This document shows positions 1 to 7,150 of a stretch of 14,641 nt of DNA, one piece after another. Location: the NCBI GenBank assembly GCA_964414715.1, contig CAYPXN010000016.1:1-14641 (forward strand), in the 5' to 3' direction. Both the position numbers and the translations under genes were made by a program. The notes beneath the pieces were generated by a model. The model searched no databases and had not been told where the DNA came from. It saw only the letters and a list, made by a program, of their open reading frames with translations. Within the stretch, counting starts at the first letter, position 1, and each line of letters begins with the position of its first letter. This DNA comes from CAYPXN01 sp964414715. Its GTDB lineage: Bacteria; UBA10199; JADFYH01.

Positions 1-294
1 AATGCCCAATACAATTCCCAGCACAGATATAAAGGGAGAAAGAATCATCAATAGTGCCCAGCCATATTTCGCTCTTAAATAAGGAAGCCAGGAAAAAAAG
101 GCCAACACACAAAGCGGAATTCCACCCAACACGCTCAAAAATATGATCCAGACAAAGGGATTTTTTTCTGAACCAGGGGCATCAAACATGAACACCGAAA
201 AAACCGCACATAGAAGCAAAGGCACAAAAGACAAACCCCACAAAATACTTCCTGTAATTAAAACTATCTTAGTTGGTTTTTGTCTCAAATCCAT
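1..294 (-). CDS. Integral membrane protein, N-terminal part only
   Basis: An open frame runs from an ATG at 294-292 off the left edge, giving 98 codons with no stop. An in-frame TGA at 312-310 lies just upstream and no other start codon lies between, so the start is fixed. The protein begins MDLRQKPTKIV and has three strongly hydrophobic stretches, at about residues 10-36, 47-70 and 79-98, separated by short charged loops (GSEKN; RAKYG). It is therefore an inner-membrane protein of unknown function. I recognise no family. The Shine-Dalgarno is weak, a G-run directly before the ATG. It diverges from the lipoprotein gene starting at 524. The C-terminal part lies outside the window. Confidence 0.6.
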   Translation of the reverse strand, partial: MDLRQKPTKIVLITGSILWGLSFVPLLLCAVFSVFMFDAPGSEKNPFVWIIFLSVLGGIPLCVLAFFSWLPYLRAKYGWALLMILSPFISVLGIVLGI

Positions 295-523
295 CCCCGC
301 TTTCTTTTCTCAGAATTAGATTATTCCATTTTAGATTTTTTATACAACTTTTGAGAAAATTTTTTCTGTTTTTTTTGATTAAAGAACTTCAAATTTGCCT
401 TAACTACATTAAACATCTTTTTATTTTCCTAACAAAATCGAGAAACACCCTCCTTTCAGGATTAAAACTTATTCAAAAAAATTCAGTTTATCTGAAGTAC
501 AAGAAATAAATTGCGGTGATTCT
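295..523. other. AT-rich intergenic region between divergent genes
   Basis: This spacer should hold the promoters of the membrane protein (minus) and of the lipoprotein (plus). It is very T/A-rich and shows no convincing -35/-10 pair. A small hairpin, TTCAG (482-486) with CTGAA (492-496), lies about 30 bases before the lipoprotein start. A 78-codon plus-strand frame through it is rich in Phe, Leu and Lys, as expected from T-rich DNA, and does not look like a gene. Confidence 0.4.
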
Positions 524-2302
524 ATGAAAAAATCTCTTTGTATTCTTGCGCTTCTTCTTTCGTCCTGCAGTGGCAGCTCGAACAATTCGAGCTCCAACTC
601 GAGCCCAAATACAACAACTCTTTACAGCATTAGCGGAAACATTTCAGGCCTTGCAGGAACTCTTGTTTTAAAAATCAACACGGGAGACGAATTAACCCTG
701 AACTCCAACGGAGACTTTTCTTTTCCTTCCTTATTAAATGATGGTTCAGATTATTCTGTCAGTATTATTCATCAGCCCAATCAACAAAATTGCGGCATTT
801 CAGGAGAAAGTGGAAGAATTCATTCCGCCAATGTGAGCAATATAAAAATTACGTGTAGCAATTCAAACAACAGTTCCGGAAATACCCCGGATCCGAGTCC
901 TAATCCCAATCCTGATCCTAGCCCTGATCCGAATCCAAACCCCAATCCTGATCCCGGCTGGACGCCTCCCACTAATACTTGCGCAGAAGGAGAGCGACAA
1001 TTCGTGATCACGAATAATAGCAATCAAGAAGTTTGGTTGGGAATTGCGGCAGGAACGATGTCTTGCGCTTCCGATGCAGACTGTCCCACTTCCACCCTCG
1101 GTTCTTGTGTGGGAGCGGGTGGAGGCGCAGTAGGCGTGTGCACTTGTCCCACAGGTTCTGAATGCGGCTCTCTGGCTCAATGCAATTTCAACAACCATTT
1201 TTGTTTCTGGAATTTACCTTCCATGACCAAAGATCAAATAAATTTAGCTCCCGGTGCGGAAAGCAGCATTTGCTTTCAAGCTGCTGCAAATGGAAAAAAT
1301 ATTCAATGGAGTGGAAATTTGTTCGCCCGTACCGGTTGCGACAGTCAGGGACAAAATTGCAAAACCGGAGAGTGTGGCAGTTCAACTAACGGACCTTGTC
1401 CAACAGGAACCGGAGGAAATCCTCCCGCAACCCTTGCGGAATTCACTCTCACCAATCAAAGCAACTTCAACAATCCCATTGGCCCGGACTATTATGATGT
1501 AAGCATTATCAATGGCATGAATGTGGGCATTTCCATGTCTCCCATCTCAGGATCCTATGAAGCCAACAATTCTGATCCCTATTTTTGCCAAAGTCCTGGC
1601 AGCAGCACGGGATCTTCTCAACTTCCGGCTTGCAACTGGACTGTCAATCCAAGTGTAAGTGGAACAGATTACTCTACCCTACTTCGGGATGTGGCTCCGC
1701 ATAGCTTTGGCACTTCTTGCCCGGATGGAGGCAGCCCCAATTATCTGGGTTATTGTAACTGTTCGACCGACTCCGACTGTTCTTCGCAAGGCTTATCATG
1801 CGGAGTCGCCATGAATGCTTCTGCTTCACAATTTACCAAAGTCTGCGGTTCTCCCGTGGGATGGTGGACTGCGGATCAACTCTGCGGTGTGAGTGACAAC
1901 AGTTCTTCTGCACTCGCTCCGCTCTCTTGTTCATCCACGATTACCAACCATAACGGAAGCACGAGCACTTATCGGGATTTGCATCTTTGCACGGGAGTAC
2001 AGAATGAATCTTGTTACAGCATAGGAGCCAGCGTGGATTGCTGTGGTTGCGCCACGAGTGCCGCTGCAGATAATGAGGCCTGGGCTTCTTCTCCCCTGGA
2101 ATTTGGCGGACCGGATAATGGATGTTACAACAATAATCCTCAATGGGTTTCCATTGTGCAACCTTGGTTGGTCTTTCTCAAAAACGCCTGTCCAACCGCT
2201 TATACTTACGCCTATGACGATGCCACCAGTACCTTCACCTGCAAAGGAACAAGCAGCACAGGCGCTCCCAACTATCACATCAACTTTTTGCCGCTCCAAT
2301 AA
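524..2302 (+). CDS. Thaumatin-like domain lipoprotein with Cys-rich inserts
   Basis: The 592-residue precursor starts MKKSLCILALLLSSC; LSSC is a lipobox with Cys15 as the lipidated residue, so it is probably an outer-membrane lipoprotein. Residues 30-112 form a beta-rich module (SGNISGLAGTLVLK ... ITC) common in secreted proteins of deltaproteobacteria and Leptospira. Residues 121-147 are a Pro/Asn/Asp linker. From about 153 to the end the protein matches the thaumatin family: FVITNNSNQEVWLG, FARTGC (R269), KTGECG, PATLAEFTL (E306), DYYDVSIINGMNV (D322, D325) and a C-terminal ACPTAYTYAYDD ... YHINFLP. R, E and D match the acidic-cleft residues of plant thaumatin-like proteins. Two Cys-rich inserts containing DADC (about 178-227) and DSDC (about 399-454) interrupt the domain. 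Some thaumatin-like proteins bind or cleave beta-glucans; the role here is unknown. GGTG lies 8 bases before the ATG. It ends 2 bp from the convergent helicase. Confidence 0.85.
   Translation: MKKSLCILALLLSSCSGSSNNSSSNSSPNTTTLYSISGNISGLAGTLVLKINTGDELTLNSNGDFSFPSLLNDGSDYSVSIIHQPNQQNCGISGESGRIHSANVSNIKITCSNSNNSSGNTPDPSPNPNPDPSPDPNPNPNPDPGWTPPTNTCAEGERQFVITNNSNQEVWLGIAAGTMSCASDADCPTSTLGSCVGAGGGAVGVCTCPTGSECGSLAQCNFNNHFCFWNLPSMTKDQINLAPGAESSICFQAAANGKNIQWSGNLFARTGCDSQGQNCKTGECGSSTNGPCPTGTGGNPPATLAEFTLTNQSNFNNPIGPDYYDVSIINGMNVGISMSPISGSYEANNSDPYFCQSPGSSTGSSQLPACNWTVNPSVSGTDYSTLLRDVAPHSFGTSCPDGGSPNYLGYCNCSTDSDCSSQGLSCGVAMNASASQFTKVCGSPVGWWTADQLCGVSDNSSSALAPLSCSSTITNHNGSTSTYRDLHLCTGVQNESCYSIGASVDCCGCATSAAADNEAWASSPLEFGGPDNGCYNNNPQWVSIVQPWLVFLKNACPTAYTYAYDDATSTFTCKGTSSTGAPNYHINFLPLQ
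887..955 (+). repeat. Coding tandem repeat for the Pro/Asn/Asp linker
   Basis: The DNA repeats a six-base unit of the form CCN AAY or CCN GAY, with occasional AGY, encoding about 23 residues of alternating proline and Asn, Asp or Ser (residues 122-144 of the lipoprotein). Such repeats change length easily by slippage. It acts as an extended spacer between the membrane-proximal beta module and the thaumatin-like domain. Confidence 0.75.
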
Positions 2303-2304
2303 AA

Positions 2305-3720
2305 CTAAGAGGAATGCGTGTTTGAATTTTTGGATGGAAAATGCTTTCCTTTTTTCTTTCGATTTCTCCAGCGATCCTTGAATCTTTTTTTCTTAGCTCC
2401 CTGGGGATGTTGCGACTTGCCATCTTGAGGAGGTCTCTGTGTATGAGATCGTCTTTCCTCTCTCTTTTCGTTTTTTCTTTCACTTCTTCTTTCTTCTTTT
2501 CGATCATTCCTGCGTTCTTCCCGGCGAGGAGGCAAATGAGATCTGGAGGTTTTGTTCGCCGCCTTTAATTGAGGAACTTCCACTCCACTCAGTTCGGGTA
2601 ACTTTGAAATGGAAATTGTTTTGCGAATCAGTTTTTCAATATTGCGAATTTCATATCTCTGCTGGGGTGTTGCAAAAGAAACTGCTCTTCCCTTTTTCCC
2701 CGCCCGCCCTGTTCTTCCAATACGATGCACATAATCTTCGGAGTTGTCTGGCAAATCAAAATTCACAACAAGCTCGATATCATTCACATCGATACCGCGT
2801 GCGGCAATATCCGTCGCCACTAAAATACGATATCTTCCAGATTTAAAGCCGCCTAAAGCTTCGCGTCTCTGGGATTGAGAGCGGTTTGAATGGATTTCTG
2901 CCACCTTATGACCCATCATTTTCAGTACATGCGCAATCTTCTTCGCACCAAACTTAGTACGCGAAAAGACAAGCACGGTCCCCTGATATTCCTGCAAAAG
3001 CTTTTCAAGCAAAGAAAGCTTTGATTCCTGGGGAATGATAAAAATTTCCTGTTCTATCGCTGAAGAAGCGGAACCTGCCGGAGCCACCTCCACTCGAACG
3101 GGAAAATTCATATAGCTACTCGCCATTTTCACAATCGCAGGAGGCATCGTGGCTGAGAACAAAAGAGTTTGACGCTCACGCGGAACCGTCTTCAAAATCT
3201 GATTCAATTGGGGAGCAAAACCCATATCCAGCATTCGATCGGCTTCGTCGAGAACCAAAATTTTTACTTCTTCCAAACGAATGGTTCCTTGTTCCAAATG
3301 ATCAATCAGACGTCCTGGTGTCGCAATGATAATTCTTGGATGACGACGCAAGTCCTGGATTTGTCCATACATCGACTCACCGCCGATCAAAACCGCAGAC
3401 TTCATGTGAAAGGCATGTCCAATTTTATAAAAGGTTTCCGCCGCCTGATGGGCAAGTTCCCGTGTGGGAAGCAAAACCAAGGCTCGTCCCTTGCTATGAT
3501 TCAACCTCTCCACGAGAGGAATACCAAAAGCGAGAGTTTTGCCCGTTCCTGTTTGGGCAATCCCCATGATATCTTTTCCACCCAGAGCCACGGGAATGGA
3601 TTTGTTTTGAATGGGAGTGGGATGAATAATTTTCATCCGTTTCAGAATCTGCAACAACTGTGCAGAAATTTCCAAATGATCGAAGCCGGAGGCTTCTGTG
3701 GGAAGTATTTTGTTTTCCAT
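2305..3720 (-). CDS. rhlE: DEAD-box ATP-dependent RNA helicase, RhlE type
   Basis: This 471-residue protein carries the full DEAD-box set: Q motif (HPTPIQ, 33-38), motif I AQTGTGKT (55-62), PTRELA (85-90), TPGR (134-137), DEAD (158-161), SAT (189-191), motif IV LVFSRTK, motif V ATDIAARGIDV (302-312) and motif VI HRIGRTGR (332-339). It should unwind short RNA duplexes with ATP in the cytoplasm, in ribosome assembly or mRNA turnover. Residues about 388-471 form a highly basic Arg/Lys/Glu tail, typical of an RNA-binding extension. AAGGAA lies 5 bases before the ATG. RhlE is the best subgroup fit by layout, but closely related CsdA/DeaD or RhlB types cannot be excluded without a tree. The gene ends in TAG, showing that amber is a normal stop here. 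No terminator is visible, so its transcript may run antisense into the lipoprotein gene. Confidence 0.95.
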   Translation of the reverse strand: MENKILPTEASGFDHLEISAQLLQILKRMKIIHPTPIQNKSIPVALGGKDIMGIAQTGTGKTLAFGIPLVERLNHSKGRALVLLPTRELAHQAAETFYKIGHAFHMKSAVLIGGESMYGQIQDLRRHPRIIIATPGRLIDHLEQGTIRLEEVKILVLDEADRMLDMGFAPQLNQILKTVPRERQTLLFSATMPPAIVKMASSYMNFPVRVEVAPAGSASSAIEQEIFIIPQESKLSLLEKLLQEYQGTVLVFSRTKFGAKKIAHVLKMMGHKVAEIHSNRSQSQRREALGGFKSGRYRILVATDIAARGIDVNDIELVVNFDLPDNSEDYVHRIGRTGRAGKKGRAVSFATPQQRYEIRNIEKLIRKTISISKLPELSGVEVPQLKAANKTSRSHLPPRREERRNDRKEERRSERKNEKREERRSHTQRPPQDGKSQHPQGAKKKRFKDRWRNRKKKGKHFPSKNSNTHSS

Positions 3721-3883
3721 GAATTCCTTATTCTTTCTTTGTTATCCTATTCATTCGAGGAAGGAAAAAACCGCCTGATTTGAAAGGAAGGCCTTTATCG
3801 CGGATCCTCCCAAAAGGTTGCTCAGCTTTTAACAGCCCCAAAATTTCAAAGACAGCCTTATTTTTTTTAGTTAAAATTTCCAA

Positions 3884-4930
3884 ATGTTTTCAGAAGCCGC
3901 CCCTCCGACAAAAAAGAACCTTTTGCTGATTACCCTTGCTATTTACCTTTCCATCTTCTTGATTGGATGGTTAGATTTCATCACAGGACCCGACGTCGGA
4001 TTTTCAATTTTCTATCTTATTCCCATTAGTGCTGCCGCATGGTTTTTGGGCCGGATTCATGCCATTTTCCTCTCAGTTCTTTGTGCACTGGTTTGGAGAC
4101 ACATGGATATCCTGGGTAATCATCCTTATTCGAACGTCCTGATCTCCTACTGGAATGCCCTTATACGCTTATTTTACTTCCTGATTACCACCTTTTTCAT
4201 CGATTTTGTCCACCGACAAATCATCCTCAAAACCCAGCAACAACTCCAAATTACAAAAGAACAACTTCAACAACTGACCACCCATTTACAAATTGTCCGT
4301 GAGCATGAAAGAGAAAATCTTTCCCGAATGATTCATGATGAATTTGGTCATGAACTCACAAGTCTCAAACTCGACCTGAGCTGGATTGAAAGAAAACTAC
4401 CCTCTCTTCCCTCTCAAAATGTCCAAGAAATCATGCAAAGACTTGAAGGAATGAAAAAACTTGTGGATTGCATGGTAAATCTTGTCCGACAAATCGCCAC
4501 AGAACTTCGCCCCAGCATCCTGGATCATTTGGGTCTTGCGGAGGCCATCGAATGGCAAGCACGAGAATTTGAAAAACGCAATCTCATTCGTTGCGACCTG
4601 CAGCTTGATCCCATCCCTAATCTCAATCCTGATCGTAGCATTGCAATTTTCAGGATTTTTCAGGAAGCCCTCTCAAATATCAGCCGGCATGCGGACGCAA
4701 CGCATGTAGAGATTCATTTGAAAAAGGACAAAAATAACCTTAGACTCAAAATAAAAGACAATGGCCGAGGAATTCAAAACTCAGAACTTGCCCGCACAGA
4801 TGCACTGGGAATTATAGGCATGCGCGAACGCGCTACATTCTTGCAAGGGCAAATAAGTATTGAAGGCTCTCCTGGAAAAGGAACTGCACTCATCCTGGAA
4901 GTACCAGTAGAAAACGAGGGTTTATCATGA
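3884..4930 (+). CDS. Membrane sensor histidine kinase, NarX/HisKA_3 type
   Basis: Four hydrophobic segments (about residues 12-32, 38-57, 58-71 and 89-106) form a membrane sensor with almost no periplasmic loop. The stretch SIFYLIPISAAAWFLG resembles a membrane module found in many bacterial kinases and GGDEF proteins. A Gln-rich coiled coil (about 115-140) leads to the HisKA_3 dimerisation domain: HERENLSRMIHDEFGHE with phospho-acceptor His151, then ELRPSILDHLGL. The GHKL ATPase domain follows, with N box EALSN (N265), DNGRG (292-296) and GKGTAL (331-336). It should autophosphorylate and pass phosphate to the regulator whose ATG overlaps its stop by 4 bp. An in-frame TAA at 3872 leaves this ATG as the only reasonable start, although no clear Shine-Dalgarno precedes it. 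Signal unknown; it may sense membrane state. Confidence 0.93.
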   Translation: MFSEAAPPTKKNLLLITLAIYLSIFLIGWLDFITGPDVGFSIFYLIPISAAAWFLGRIHAIFLSVLCALVWRHMDILGNHPYSNVLISYWNALIRLFYFLITTFFIDFVHRQIILKTQQQLQITKEQLQQLTTHLQIVREHERENLSRMIHDEFGHELTSLKLDLSWIERKLPSLPSQNVQEIMQRLEGMKKLVDCMVNLVRQIATELRPSILDHLGLAEAIEWQAREFEKRNLIRCDLQLDPIPNLNPDRSIAIFRIFQEALSNISRHADATHVEIHLKKDKNNLRLKIKDNGRGIQNSELARTDALGIIGMRERATFLQGQISIEGSPGKGTALILEVPVENEGLS

Positions 4931-5556
4931 TTAAAATTATTCTTGTGGATGACCATTCAATTTTAAGGGAAGGGCTTAAAGAAATTCTTTCCACCCAAGC
5001 CGACTTTGAAGTCGTAGGGGAAGCTGCAAACCAATCACAACTTCTTCCTCTCCTAAACCTGGAATGGGATCTCCTCATTTTAGACATTGGACTTCCCGGA
5101 GCCAATGGTCTGGAAATTTTAAAAAGCATCAAAAAGGATTATCCTCAAAAACAGGTTCTTATCTTGAGCATGTATCCTGAAGACCAATATGCGCTTCGAG
5201 CTTTAAAAGCAGGTGCTTCAGGATATCTCGTAAAAGAATGTGCGGGCGAAGAACTTGTCACAGCGATTCGCAAAATTTCAATGGGAGAAAAATATCTTCG
5301 AAAAGAAAATGCAGAACAGTTGATCTTCAGTCTCTTGAAGGACGATACAGAAGACCCCCATCAAAAATTGTCAGACCGTGAATTTGAAGTGATTCAATTG
5401 ATCGCCTCCGGAAAAACCCTGAGCGAAATTGCAGAACAGCTTTCCCTGAGTGTGAAAACCGTCAGTACCTACCGTTCACGCATTCTCGAAAAAATGAACT
5501 TAAAGAGCAATGCAGAACTCACCCGCTATGCTTTTGAGAAAAAAATTGTGCAATAG
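4927..5556 (+). CDS. NarL/FixJ-family response regulator, LuxR-type HTH
   Basis: This 209-residue protein has a receiver domain with acidic pocket D8/D9, phospho-acceptor Asp53 (LILDIGLPG), Ser81 and Lys103 (GYLVKE). A LuxR-type helix-turn-helix occupies about residues 145-205: LSDREFEVIQLIASGKTLSEIA, then LSVKTVSTYRSRILEKM. It is expected to dimerise and bind DNA after phosphorylation by the upstream kinase. The ATG overlaps the kinase stop (ATGA), which indicates translational coupling and a cognate pair. It stops with TAG 3 bp before the convergent DUF971 gene. The window offers no clear binding sites or target genes, so what it regulates cannot be deduced. Confidence 0.95.
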   Translation: MIKIILVDDHSILREGLKEILSTQADFEVVGEAANQSQLLPLLNLEWDLLILDIGLPGANGLEILKSIKKDYPQKQVLILSMYPEDQYALRALKAGASGYLVKECAGEELVTAIRKISMGEKYLRKENAEQLIFSLLKDDTEDPHQKLSDREFEVIQLIASGKTLSEIAEQLSLSVKTVSTYRSRILEKMNLKSNAELTRYAFEKKIVQ

Positions 5557-5559
5557 TTT

Positions 5560-5874
5560 TCAGGAAGGCTGGCATTCCGGGCAGGGACAAATCTTGCGCA
5601 AATGGTCGTATGAGTAAATTCCCGTGTCATGCCCATCATTGAATCGAAAGTTGAGAGCATAATTTCCCACCGGTGCCGAAGCAACAATTTCCACAGGCTT
5701 GGACTGAAAAGAAGGAAGCTCAACTCCTCCATCCGGAGTTCTTTGCTCCACATTTTTACACATCACACAGGGACATTTTCGACGGAGGTAGGAAATTTCC
5801 AAGGCACTCCTATGTCCATCGGACCATTCGATATTAATGTAATTATTTTCACGTTTGATAGAAAGGGGTTTCAT
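5560..5874 (-). CDS. DUF971 family protein
   Basis: About 104 residues, starting MKPLSIKREN. It matches the DUF971 (gamma-butyrobetaine hydroxylase N-terminal-like) pattern: IEWSDGHRSALEISYLRRKCPC..C in the N-terminal half, and VGNYALNFRFNDGHDTGIYSYDHLRKICPCPEC at the end. The paired CPC..C motifs suggest metal (zinc or iron) binding. DUF971 proteins are often found with iron-sulfur or apbC/mrp-type genes, but no such gene is beside it here. Start choice: GGAGGAG lies 11 bases before this ATG; a GTG at 5883 in frame is possible, and an ATG at 5895 is less likely. The Shine-Dalgarno lies inside palindromic repeat copy 1. It is downstream of aroG on the same strand with an 84-bp gap filled by the repeat pair. 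Confidence 0.85.
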   Translation of the reverse strand: MKPLSIKRENNYINIEWSDGHRSALEISYLRRKCPCVMCKNVEQRTPDGGVELPSFQSKPVEIVASAPVGNYALNFRFNDGHDTGIYSYDHLRKICPCPECQPS

Positions 5875-5883
5875 AATATTCAC

Positions 5884-5970
5884 AACTCCTCCCAACCTCC
5901 TCTTAATCTTAAGAGGAGGGGTGTCCTTTAATTCCCCCCTCTTAGGATTAAGAGGGGGTCAGGGGGCGTT
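5884..5970. repeat. Back-to-back pair of palindromic (REP-like) elements
   Basis: Copy 1 (plus, from 5884) begins AACTCCTCCCAA and holds a perfect 11-bp stem, CCTCCTCTTAA at 5896-5906 with its complement at 5909-5919. Copy 2 is on the minus strand from 5970, begins AACGCCCCCTGA and holds a 10-bp stem, 5935-5944 with 5949-5958. Aligned in their own orientations, the copies share the frame AACnCCnCCnnACCnCCTCTTAATC, so they are one family in inverted arrangement. The TGA stop of aroG (5961-5959) lies in copy 2, and the GGAGG before the DUF971 gene lies in copy 1. They could also attenuate transcription or protect RNA ends between aroG and the DUF971 gene. Confidence 0.8.
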
Positions 5971-6687
5971 ACGATCCTTTCGTAGTTTCTCATATCCTTC
6001 TAAAATCATTTTTTCCGTCGTCGCCCAATCGATGCATTTATCAGTCACCGAAACACCATACTTCAGCTGGCTCAAATCTTTTGGAATCGACTGATTTCCT
6101 TCGGCAAGATTACTTTCCACCATCATGCCCACAATTGATTCATTTCCTGCAACAACCTGATCAATCACCGCCTGAAAAACCTTGGGCTGATTTTTATGAT
6201 CCTTGTTGGAATTTCCATGTGAGCAGTCAATCATGATTTTTTTACGAAGTCCTTCTTTCTCCAAAATTTCCTCGCAATGTTTTACAGACTCTGCATCATA
6301 GTTGGTTTTTTTGTTTCCACCCCGCAAAACCACATGACTATAAGCATTCCCCTTCGTACGAAAAACAGAAATACGCCCTTCCGGATCGATTCCCAAAAAA
6401 TTATGCGGACTCAAGGCCGACTTCATTGCATTAACCGCCACTTCGATATTTCCATCGGTTCCATTTTTGAATCCAACCGGGGTCGAAAGTCCACTCGACA
6501 TTTCGCGATGTGTTTGAGATTCCGTGGTACGCGCCCCAATTGCTGACCAACAAATCAACTCCGTAAGATATTGAGGCGTAATCGGGTCTAAGGCTTCCGT
6601 CGCGGTGGGCAAGCCCAGAGCCGTAATATCGAGTAAAAGTTTACGGGCAATTTTGATTCCTTCCTCAATTTTGAAAGAATCATCCAT
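5959..6687 (-). CDS. aroG: DAHP synthase class I, C-terminal fragment after in-frame TAG
   Basis: These 242 residues continue the AroG fold without any gap after the amber codon at 6688-6690. They start MDDSFKIEEGIKIARKLLLD, matching E. coli AroG from MDNSF on. Counting through the stop, the catalytic set is intact: R166 (GARTTES), K187 (VGFKNGTDG), R235 (LRGG), H270 (DCSHGNS), E304 (MVESNL) and D329 (SVTDKCIDW), each within three of the E. coli numbers. The intact enzyme joins phosphoenolpyruvate and erythrose 4-phosphate, the first step of aromatic amino-acid synthesis. The ATG immediately follows the TAG, so ribosomes could restart here. The last residues RNAP and the TGA stop fall in a palindromic repeat, so the native C-terminus may have been altered slightly. 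This part alone lacks the Cys metal ligand and the PEP-binding Arg/Lys of the N-terminal part. Confidence 0.85.
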   Translation of the reverse strand: MDDSFKIEEGIKIARKLLLDITALGLPTATEALDPITPQYLTELICWSAIGARTTESQTHREMSSGLSTPVGFKNGTDGNIEVAVNAMKSALSPHNFLGIDPEGRISVFRTKGNAYSHVVLRGGNKKTNYDAESVKHCEEILEKEGLRKKIMIDCSHGNSNKDHKNQPKVFQAVIDQVVAGNESIVGMMVESNLAEGNQSIPKDLSQLKYGVSVTDKCIDWATTEKMILEGYEKLRKDRNAP

Positions 6688-7026
6688 CTAAGGATCGTTG
6701 ATCAAACCCTTCCAACCAACCGTGGTTCGGGGTTTTTCAAAGTAAACGCGCATGACCAGATAAAGCTTGTCCTTTACCTTGTCGGCAAGGGCTTTCAATT
6801 TTTCAGCATATTCATGGGCCGCCCTGAGATCGTGAATCGAACAGGGGCCAATGACGACAAACAGACGTTTATCTTTTCCATCCAATATATTCTGTATCAC
6901 TTCACGGCCTGTCAAAACGGTTTCGATGCTCTTGGGCCCAGCCGGAAATTCTCGGTGAATCTCCTGGGGAGAAGCCAATAAGTGAAAGCTTTCAACATTC
7001 GTATTTTCGAGCTGTTTTCGAGTCAT
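6688..7026 (-). CDS. aroG: DAHP synthase class I, N-terminal fragment ended by TAG
   Basis: These 112 residues match the start of AroG/AroF/AroH-type 3-deoxy-D-arabino-heptulosonate 7-phosphate synthase: VVIGPCSIHD with the metal-ligand Cys62 (E. coli C61), MRVYFEKPRTTVGWKGLINDP with R93 and K98 (E. coli R92, K97). The frame ends in TAG at 6690-6688, exactly where E. coli has the His of INDPHMD, and the next codon resumes the family alignment. Both parts plus the stop codon total 355 codons, the normal family length (E. coli AroG, 350). AAAGGA lies 6 bases before the ATG. The locus reads as one gene with a nonsense change, a base-calling error, or a genuine split enzyme. It diverges from the rhodanese gene. 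Confidence 0.85.
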   Translation of the reverse strand: MTRKQLENTNVESFHLLASPQEIHREFPAGPKSIETVLTGREVIQNILDGKDKRLFVVIGPCSIHDLRAAHEYAEKLKALADKVKDKLYLVMRVYFEKPRTTVGWKGLINDP

Positions 7027-7101
7027 ATAAATCCTTTATCCTGCTAGAACTCCCACTCTACAATGATCTGCCCAACAATGCAAATGCACATATTTAAAGG
7101 G

Positions 7102-7130
7102 TTGCAAGCCGAAAACAAGATGAATATACA
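7102..7130 (+). promoter_or_regulatory. Predicted sigma-70 promoter for the rhodanese-acnA genes
   Basis: TTGCAA (7102-7107) and TATACA (7125-7130) are separated by exactly 17 bases, close to the housekeeping consensus. Transcription would start near 7137, giving a leader of about 14 bases that holds AAAGGA before the rhodanese ATG at 7151. This is a prediction from sequence alone. Confidence 0.55.
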
Positions 7131-7150
7131 GAGGGAGAAAGGAAAACCCT

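Noticed and set aside
273..509. Plus-strand open frame of 78 codons before the lipoprotein
   Set aside because: It is dominated by Phe, Leu and Lys, as T-rich DNA would give, has no Shine-Dalgarno, and overlaps the start of the minus-strand membrane protein.
5884..5970. CRISPR-like array
   Set aside because: There are only two copies, in opposite orientation, each a palindrome, without regular unique spacers.
6688..6690. Amber codon read as pyrrolysine or another recoded residue
   Set aside because: Three other genes in the window end in TAG, and no pyrrolysine residue is known at this position in DAHP synthases. Recoding would need a suppressor tRNA that cannot be seen here.
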